A stretch of 64,000 nt of DNA from Desulfuromonas sp. AOP6 (GTDB lineage: Bacteria > Desulfobacterota > Desulfuromonadia > Desulfuromonadales > SZUA-540): positions 1,578,001 to 1,642,000 of the forward strand of contig NZ_AP022810.1 in assembly GCF_009731355.2 (NCBI RefSeq), in the 5' to 3' direction. Within the stretch, counting starts at the first letter, position 1, and every line of letters starts with the position of its first letter. Both the position numbers and the translations under genes were made by a program. The notes beneath the pieces were generated by a model, which was not told the DNA's origin, ran no database searches, and saw only the letters and a list, made by a program, of their open reading frames with translations. Shown here in pieces: positions 58,555 through 64,000 of the stretch.

Positions 58555-60030
58555 ATGATTTCACTGATACGCACGGGCTGGTTCATCCTCATCCTGGCCT
58601 TACTTTTCTCGTTGAAACCTGCCACCACCCTGGCCATGGAAGGGGTTTTTACTCTGTGGCCCCTGGTGGATTACCGTGTTTCTGAAAAAGAGGGCTACTC
58701 CAGTCTCAATATTTTGGGTCCGATCATCAATGTCGACAGAATGGATCCAGAACGTGAACTGGCACTGCGTCCACTCTATTCCAGGCGGTGGCTTGACCCC
58801 GGCGACTATGTTTCCAGTGAATTTCTCTATCCCGTCGCTTCCAAAAAGAAAACATCTGATCAGTCCCTTTTTCAGGGGCTCCGTTTGCTGAACTGGGATT
58901 TTCCTGCCCACGAAGAAGAGGAGGAAGAGTTTCAGCTTTTTCCCTTTATCTTTTCGGGAACAGATGAAGAAAGAGGACGTTATTTCGCTTTTTTCCCTTT
59001 TGGCGGGAAAATCTACAATCTCTTCGGCCGTGACGAAATCCGCTTTACGCTTTTTCCGCTGTATTCGGTTACCGAGAAAAAAGACACAACAATCACCAAT
59101 ATACTCTGGCCCTTTTTTGCCAGTATTCGCGGTGAAAACGAGCAGGGATTCAAGGCATGGCCCCTTTACGGCAGCAGTCAAAAAAAAGGGGTCTATGACA
59201 AGAAGATGTTCCTGTGGCCCATTTTCTTCCGCTACGACCTTGACCTTAATACCGCCAATCCTTTGCAACGGAGAACGGTCTTTCCGTTTTATCTTTCGGA
59301 TGAATCTCCCAATTATTCATCTCGTATTTACCTCTGGCCTTTTTTTCGCCACATCGAAGATCGTCAAAAGGAGTATGAGCTGTGGGAATTCCCCTGGCCG
59401 ATCTTTCGGATTGCCCGCGGTTCCTATCGTGAAGCTACAACTTTTTTACCTTTTTACGCCAACGAACGCATAGGTCACGAAAAAAAACGCTGGTATCTCT
59501 GGCCCATTTACAAAATCGAGGAAAGGCAAGCGGAAGGCTATGAGCGCCGCCGTTCCAGGGTTCTTTTTTTCCTATACTCCAACATGGAAGAAAAGCTATA
59601 CATACAGGGAGCCCTTCCTAAGAAGAGAGTCGCCTTGTGGCCTTTATTTACCTATGAACGGATAGACGGAGTATCCCGTTTTCATACGCTGTCCCTGCTT
59701 GAACCCATCCTGCCTGAGCAAGATGGAATCCGCCGCAACTGGGCGCCCTTGTGGTGGATTTACCAGAGGCAGTGGGAGGGCTCAGATTCAGCTGAGAGCT
59801 TTTTATGGAACCTCTATTGGCGTCAGAAAAGGGGCGCTGATCTGGCTTGGGAACTTTTTCCTCTGTTCTCTTATAGCAACCAGGAAATTAAGGGGACCGA
59901 TTTCAGCTTTATTAAAGGGCTTGTGCGATACCGGAACGGTCCGCAAGGAAAGACATTGAACCTCTTTTACCTCCCCTGGGGGATTCACTGGGACGATCCT
60001 GAGATTGAAGTCGCTGAGGATAACGGTTGA
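58555..60030 (+). CDS. Secreted LWP-repeat protein of unknown function
   Basis: A 491-residue protein with a signal peptide (residues 1-28, ending TTLAMEG). The mature part has a repeat pattern in which LWP[LIF][FVY] or FPF/FPLY tri- and tetrapeptides recur about every 20-40 residues: LWPLV, LFPFI, LFPLY, ILWPFF, AWPLY, LWPIF, FPFYL, LWPFF, PWPIF, FLPFY, LWPIY, LWPLF, ELFPLF. Aromatic residues are unusually frequent. This could be a beta-propeller-like or membrane-associated beta structure. It overlaps the lipid-transport permease start, so it probably acts with the Mla-type system in the envelope. No known family comes to mind. Confidence 0.72.
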   Translation: MISLIRTGWFILILALLFSLKPATTLAMEGVFTLWPLVDYRVSEKEGYSSLNILGPIINVDRMDPERELALRPLYSRRWLDPGDYVSSEFLYPVASKKKTSDQSLFQGLRLLNWDFPAHEEEEEEFQLFPFIFSGTDEERGRYFAFFPFGGKIYNLFGRDEIRFTLFPLYSVTEKKDTTITNILWPFFASIRGENEQGFKAWPLYGSSQKKGVYDKKMFLWPIFFRYDLDLNTANPLQRRTVFPFYLSDESPNYSSRIYLWPFFRHIEDRQKEYELWEFPWPIFRIARGSYREATTFLPFYANERIGHEKKRWYLWPIYKIEERQAEGYERRRSRVLFFLYSNMEEKLYIQGALPKKRVALWPLFTYERIDGVSRFHTLSLLEPILPEQDGIRRNWAPLWWIYQRQWEGSDSAESFLWNLYWRQKRGADLAWELFPLFSYSNQEIKGTDFSFIKGLVRYRNGPQGKTLNLFYLPWGIHWDDPEIEVAEDNG

Positions 60031-60797
60031 TGATTGAAAAAATAGGTGGGCGCATTCTGAACTTCGCCGAAACGGCGGGGGAAATGTTGCTGCTTTTTCT
60101 AAAAACAGTTTTCTACTTTAAAGAAGCGCCCAGAAACCTGCCGGCTATTTTCCGGCAGCTTTATGACATCGGCATCGGCACTTTCCCTATTGCTGCCCTG
60201 ATGAGCCTGTTCGTTGGCATGGTGCTGGCCTTACAGACTGGAGCCGAACTGGCACTTTACGGCACCCAGGAAGCAATCGGGGCTATCGTGGGTCTTTCCC
60301 TGGTCAAGGAGTTGGGCCCCGTCATGACCAGCCTGCTGGTCGCCGGCCGCATCGGTTCCGCCATGGCTGCGGAGGTGGGGGCCATGAAAGTGTATGAAGA
60401 AATCGATGCGCTTAAAACGCTGCAGATCGATCCGATTCGTTACCTGGCCATGCCCAGGTTGCTCGGCTGCCTCTTTGCCGTGCCGGCCCTGGTCGTTTTT
60501 TCCATGATTATTGGTATTATTGGCGGCGGCATCGTCAGTGATATCAACCCTGAGATCAATGTTCCTTTCAATGTCTATTATGACAATTTGATCCGTTCTC
60601 TGAACTATAAGGAAATTCTGAAAGGGTTGGTCAAAGCGACCGTTTTTGGTGGAATCATAGCTCACGTCGGCTGCTACATCGGGTTTAAAACTACCGGCGG
60701 AGCCCGTGGTATTGGTCAATCGACCACAGAGTCTGTCGTCATGTCCTTTCTCCTGATCTTTATATCCAACTATTTTCTTACCCGACTTATGATGTAA
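60030..60797 (+). CDS. mlaE: MlaE-family ABC transporter permease
   Basis: A 255-residue permease of the MlaE/YrbE family, part of retrograde or anterograde phospholipid transport across the periplasm. It has the conserved LFVGMVLALQTGAELALYGTQ core, VGLSLVKELGPVMTSLLVAGRIGSAMAAE-type signature split around residue 95, and about five or six membrane segments. ATG 60030 overlaps the LWP protein's TGA stop. The ATPase gene follows after 13 bases. Confidence 0.95.
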   Translation: MIEKIGGRILNFAETAGEMLLLFLKTVFYFKEAPRNLPAIFRQLYDIGIGTFPIAALMSLFVGMVLALQTGAELALYGTQEAIGAIVGLSLVKELGPVMTSLLVAGRIGSAMAAEVGAMKVYEEIDALKTLQIDPIRYLAMPRLLGCLFAVPALVVFSMIIGIIGGGIVSDINPEINVPFNVYYDNLIRSLNYKEILKGLVKATVFGGIIAHVGCYIGFKTTGGARGIGQSTTESVVMSFLLIFISNYFLTRLMM

Positions 60798-60810
60798 GCG
60801 GATTCATGTG

Positions 60811-61674
60811 ATGACAGAGACACAAAATAAAAAACGGGACGGATTTCTTGCTCGGCTGTTTCCTGACCGTGAGAAAAAGACTGCGGATGGATGCGATTGC
60901 CGCAGCAGTTACGAAGATTCCCATGGTGTCGGGATCCGTATTGAAGGATTGAACAAGTCCTTTAACGATAATCACGTTCTCAAAGATATTAATCTGGAGA
61001 TTAAACCGGGGGAGACTTTTTCGATTATCGGTCCCTCTGGAACTGGTAAAAGCGTCCTTCTCAAACATATCGTTAAACTACTGAAACCTGACAGTGGGCG
61101 GATCCTTATCGACGGCCAGGATATTTTCGACAATAACAGCCGCCAGGACAAACCCCCTTACCGGTACAGCATGGTTTTTCAGACATCCGCGCTCTTCAAT
61201 TCTCTGACCGTCGGCGAGAATGTCGGCTTGTGGCTGCGTGAGAACAGGATTTGCGTCGAAGCGCGCATCCGGAGGATTATCCGCGAAAAGCTCCGACTTG
61301 TCGGCTTGGGCGGCAAGGAAAGCCTCATGCCTTCAGAACTTTCGGGGGGCATGAAAAAACGCGTGGCCATCGCCCGTTCTCTGGCCATGAACCCCGACCT
61401 TATTCTTTACGATGAGCCGACTGCTGAACTCGATCCGGTGACATCCGACGAGTTGGCCAGGGTGATCATGAATCTTAAAAAACAAGTCAATTTGACGACG
61501 ATCATCGTCAGTCATGACCTGAACTTTGCTCTTTATCTATCCGATCGCGTCGCGATGATGAATGACCAGGGTATTGTCGAAATTGGGACACCGACAGAAA
61601 TCAAAGCCAGCCAGAATCCCGATATCCGTAAATTCATTTATACGACGACTAAAGGCATTCAAGGAGAAAAGTAA
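60811..61674 (+). CDS. mlaF: MlaF-family ABC transporter ATPase
   Basis: A 287-residue ATP-binding protein. Walker A is GPSGTGKSVLLKH, the Q-loop is in VFQTSALF, the signature is LSGGMKKRVAIARSLA and Walker B LILYDEPTAELDP, with the H-loop in IIVSHDL. The first about 35 residues before the ABC domain are extra and contain a CDCRSS stretch. It drives the lipid transporter with the MlaE-like permease and the MlaD-like protein. ATG 60811 is one codon after a GTG; the MlaD gene follows in 1 base. Confidence 0.95.
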   Translation: MTETQNKKRDGFLARLFPDREKKTADGCDCRSSYEDSHGVGIRIEGLNKSFNDNHVLKDINLEIKPGETFSIIGPSGTGKSVLLKHIVKLLKPDSGRILIDGQDIFDNNSRQDKPPYRYSMVFQTSALFNSLTVGENVGLWLRENRICVEARIRRIIREKLRLVGLGGKESLMPSELSGGMKKRVAIARSLAMNPDLILYDEPTAELDPVTSDELARVIMNLKKQVNLTTIIVSHDLNFALYLSDRVAMMNDQGIVEIGTPTEIKASQNPDIRKFIYTTTKGIQGEK

Positions 61675-61675
61675 C

Positions 61676-62764
61676 ATGGGCCTTTCCATTGAAAAAAAAG
61701 TAGGGGGGTTTTTCCTGATCGCCCTTTTTACTCTTGGCGTCTTTATCGAACTGGTTGAGGACTGGAATCCATTTATTGAGCAGAGGGAGTATTTCACCTA
61801 TTTCTCCTCTGCTGTTGGCATCAAGTTGGGAGACCCCGTTCGTATCGCCGGCGTCGAAGTGGGCAAAGTTACCTCCATCGGTATTGAGGACAGCAAGGTT
61901 CGCATTGATTTTTACGTCCTCGATGGAAACATTGTCAAATCCGATTCTTACGCTGAGATCCGCCAGACCAATCTACTGGGCGGACAATTTCTTGGGGTTA
62001 CTTTCGGTTCCGCTGATGCCGAACCTCTACCATACGGCTCGGAAATTTCCAGTCTCGAAAAAACGAATATCGACCAGTTGATATCCAATTTCGATCGCAA
62101 CCAGGAGCGCGTTTTCGGCACCTTGGGGGACATTCTGGAGAAGAGTGAAGCTCCTATTGTGGAGTCCGCACAACGTATCGAAAGTATAGTCGCTAAAATC
62201 GATGCGGGAGAAGGAATGCTCGGGAAACTGGTTAACGATGCCGCCCTTTATGAAGATCTTCAGTTTACGGTGGCCAGTCTGAATCAGCTTCTTCGCCGCA
62301 TCGAGAGCGGTGAGGGTACTTTGGGGCGCCTTGTGTCCGATCCTGCCCTTTATGAAGAAACCACCGCGACCATGGCGAACCTTCGGGTACTGACCGACTC
62401 TCTGCGGGGGGGGGAGGGAACCCTTGGCAAGCTGTTCACGGATGATGCTCTTTACACTGAGGCCTCGGATACTCTGGCTGAACTGCGAGGTATCACCCGC
62501 AAAATAAACGATGGTCAAGGGACCCTGGGCAAGCTTGTCAATGAGGACAGCCTTTACATTGAAGGTGAAAAAACTTTCGCCAACCTCAGCAGCATTACCG
62601 CCAAAATCAACGAAGGGCAGGGAACCCTTGGTAAACTTGTGAATGAGGATGACCTCTATCGCGACACCCAGTCCGCCGTTAAAAAAGTGGAGAAGGCGGT
62701 AGACTCCATGGGGGATAGCGGCCCTATCTCTGTACTGGGAACAGCCGTCGGCACCTTGTTCTAA
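61676..62764 (+). CDS. mlaD: MlaD-like MCE-domain protein with five C-terminal repeats
   Basis: A 362-residue protein. An N-terminal anchor (residues 8-24) and the MCE domain (about residues 37-120, with GIKLGDPVRIAGVEVGKV and TNLLGGQFLGV) are typical of MlaD, the lipid-binding ring of the Mla system. The C-terminal half, residues about 175-344, is unlike E. coli MlaD (183 residues): it consists of five tandem 34-residue repeats with the core G(E/Q)GTLGKLV(N/S)(D/E)xxLY. They predict a long coiled or helical extension, suited to span the periplasm. ATG 61676 has GGAGAAAAG upstream. A terminator closes the operon at 62790. Confidence 0.92.
   Translation: MGLSIEKKVGGFFLIALFTLGVFIELVEDWNPFIEQREYFTYFSSAVGIKLGDPVRIAGVEVGKVTSIGIEDSKVRIDFYVLDGNIVKSDSYAEIRQTNLLGGQFLGVTFGSADAEPLPYGSEISSLEKTNIDQLISNFDRNQERVFGTLGDILEKSEAPIVESAQRIESIVAKIDAGEGMLGKLVNDAALYEDLQFTVASLNQLLRRIESGEGTLGRLVSDPALYEETTATMANLRVLTDSLRGGEGTLGKLFTDDALYTEASDTLAELRGITRKINDGQGTLGKLVNEDSLYIEGEKTFANLSSITAKINEGQGTLGKLVNEDDLYRDTQSAVKKVEKAVDSMGDSGPISVLGTAVGTLF
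62198..62707 (+). repeat. Five tandem 102-base (34-residue) repeats in mlaD
   Basis: Consecutive units beginning IDAGEG, IESGEG, LRGGEG, INDGQG and INEGQG each contain the motif GTLGKL (GML or GTLGR in the first two) followed by a charged LY segment; all five are exactly 34 residues. The DNA copies have diverged, so the expansion is old. Confidence 0.9.
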
Positions 62765-62789
62765 GCCTTTTCATCCATTACCTGCGTGA

Positions 62790-62825
62790 AAAAGCGCCGT
62801 TTCCCTGGCTGGAAACGGCGCTTTT
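62790..62825 (+). terminator. Intrinsic terminator of the Mla operon
   Basis: AAGCGCCGTTTCC and GGAAACGGCGCTT form a perfect 13-bp stem with a 6-base loop, followed by TTT. The 200 bases after it hold no gene I can see. Confidence 0.93.
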
Positions 62826-63030
62826 GCGTAATTTCTCCAGACGCTTAACAAAGTATTTCCCCTTCTACTTCTTTCTAACGACAATAAATCAATGGCAGAC
62901 TGTAGTTTTTTCGCCCTTCCCGCAGTTAGTTTATGAATCTATTGAAATATTTCATACTTTTTGCATGACAGAGGCTTGGCCAATGTTAAAGTTTCCGTGA
63001 GTTTTTTTGTTTCTTTCAAGGGGGAATGCC

Positions 63031-64000
63031 TTGATCAGAATTATCTTTTTGCTGATAGCCCTTGGTTTTTTGTACGCCTGTAGCGATCTACCTGCTCTGC
63101 GGGCCGACCATCCCATTTTGCCCGTTCGCGAATATGAGCAGCTGATCGTCGGACGTCTTGACGCGGATTATGTTGGCGATGCCAACTGTCTCGCCCAATG
63201 CCATAAGCATGACGAGATCCGCCGTGATTTTCAAATGTCTGTTCATGGGGAGCAGATTTCTGCCGAAACCGGTCTGCCTCTGGTCAACTGCGAGTCCTGC
63301 CACGGACCAGGCAGCCTGGCCATCTTGAACGCCAAACAAAATGAAAAATGCGATTTCAAAACACTTCTGCAGTTGGAGGAGCTTCCTTCTCAAGCCCAGT
63401 CTCTTATCTGCCTCAAATGTCATTCGGCGGCGTCAACCCCCAACCTCCATTTCTGGAATGGGAGCAGCCATGCCAGCAGTGATGTCAGTTGTTTTGACTG
63501 CCACAAGCTGCATCAGGGGCCACAGCAGAAGGTGCGTCGGCAGGAGATGGATGAGATGTGTTATTCCTGTCACATCAATACACGTATGGAGTTTGCCCAG
63601 TTTTCACGTCATCCCGTGCGCGAACAAAAAATGGCCTGTATTGACTGCCACGAGCCTCACGGTTCCTCACAAAAGCATGATCTCAAGGGACTCACCGTCA
63701 AAGAAATGTGCACTCGTTGCCATATGGACAAGCAGGGCCCTTTTGTCTATGAACATGCCGACCTGTCCGATAATTGTCTTACCTGCCACTCCCACCATGG
63801 TTCGGCCAACAACAGCCTGCTGAGAACGTCTGAACCCTTTCTCTGCCTTCAATGTCATGCCGGCCATCAGGACTATTCGCATCCTGCTTTGGCCAGTGAC
63901 ACGTTGAAAGGGGCCTTTTACTCACGCTGCACCAGCTGCCACTCGTCCATTCACGGAACGGATATTCCATCGTCCAAAGGCAGGGGTACGTTCATTGCCC
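63031..64000 (+). CDS. Multihaem c-type cytochrome lipoprotein, MtrA/DmsE-like, 3' end outside window
   Basis: The frame starts at TTG 63031, with AAGGGGG eight bases before it, and is open to the window end (323 codons). The first 17 residues (LIRIIFLLIALGFLYAC) are a lipoprotein signal with a cysteine at 17. Haem sites follow: one unusual CX3CH (CLAQCH) and nine CXXCH (CESCH, CLKCH, CFDCH, CYSCH, CIDCH, CTRCH, CLTCH, CLQCH, CTSCH). The CESCHGPGS and CIDCHEPHG contexts resemble MtrA/DmsE-type decahaem cytochromes of outer-membrane electron conduits. The protein continues after 64000, so more haems are possible. It begins after a 200-base gap past the Mla terminator. Confidence 0.88.
   Translation, partial: MIRIIFLLIALGFLYACSDLPALRADHPILPVREYEQLIVGRLDADYVGDANCLAQCHKHDEIRRDFQMSVHGEQISAETGLPLVNCESCHGPGSLAILNAKQNEKCDFKTLLQLEELPSQAQSLICLKCHSAASTPNLHFWNGSSHASSDVSCFDCHKLHQGPQQKVRRQEMDEMCYSCHINTRMEFAQFSRHPVREQKMACIDCHEPHGSSQKHDLKGLTVKEMCTRCHMDKQGPFVYEHADLSDNCLTCHSHHGSANNSLLRTSEPFLCLQCHAGHQDYSHPALASDTLKGAFYSRCTSCHSSIHGTDIPSSKGRGTFIA

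Overview
The window looks like a chromosomal segment of a Gram-negative, anaerobic, multihaem-cytochrome-bearing bacterium, most likely of the Desulfuromonadales/Geobacter group. Pointers are a large NAD-type glutamate dehydrogenase, a PLP-dependent PanP-like enzyme beside panBC, a tungsten aldehyde:ferredoxin oxidoreductase relative, a cytochrome bd-like oxidase carrying c-haem sites, and a 10-haem lipoprotein cytochrome. This assignment is inference from gene content. No CRISPR array, insertion sequence, phage gene or rRNA was seen.

Layout. 1-10.6 kb: housekeeping run on + (cysteine desulfurase end, PhoH/PIN, tsaD, DUF2062, rsmA, a parvulin without signal peptide, giant glutamate dehydrogenase, flavin reductase). 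10.7-17.1 kb: pantothenate operon panB-panC-panP behind a leader RNA with an intrinsic terminator, then an amidohydrolase, rseC-like gene, smpB and ssrA (tmRNA). 17.1-24.2 kb: NlpC/P60 lipoprotein (-), aldehyde:ferredoxin oxidoreductase relative, small and orphan membrane proteins, YecA-like SEC-C protein, DUF3014 (-), hemolysin III. 24.3-26.5 kb (-): nadB, a TTG-started chorismate mutase and a free-standing DAHP-synthase-type regulatory domain. 26.7-28.1 kb: lytic transglycosylase, pgsA, tRNA-Gly. 28.1-32.5 kb: a gene-poor stretch, DJ-1/PfpI protein, and a translationally coupled FAD/Fe-S oxidoreductase plus reductase-like SDR.

32.5-39.3 kb is an accessory-looking four-gene operon: TVP38-type membrane protein, unknown six-hairpin glycosidase-like protein, GT4 glycosyltransferase, and a protein joining an alkaline-phosphatase-type phosphodiesterase to an EEP-type phosphodiesterase. 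I infer envelope glycolipid or phospholipid remodelling. 39.5-43.2 kb: two-subunit bd-like oxidase with three c-haem sites, plus a secreted secretin-N-domain-like protein. 43.2-48.8 kb: thiamine-binding-type protein, HAD phosphatase, tRNA-Cys, TauE exporter, MEMO/AmrB protein, gltX, glyoxylate/succinic semialdehyde reductase (-).

48.9-54.6 kb is the most interesting part: a GNAT-acetylpolyamine-amidohydrolase fusion, then a structured leader RNA that buries a ribosome binding site, then an overlapping operon of two ATP-grasp (D-Ala-D-Ala ligase-like) enzymes, a GNAT acetyltransferase and a lysine 2,3-aminomutase with all diagnostic lysine and PLP residues. Together they could make, ligate, acetylate and deacetylate a (beta-)lysine-containing small peptide. 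This is a hypothesis. After tRNA-Gln and tRNA-Glu comes a second deacetylase (AcuC-like) with an unknown protein, a TPR protein and a CoA-binding protein. 58.5-62.8 kb: secreted LWP-repeat protein followed by an Mla-type lipid transport operon (permease, ATPase, repeat-extended MCE protein). The window ends inside a TTG-started multihaem lipoprotein.
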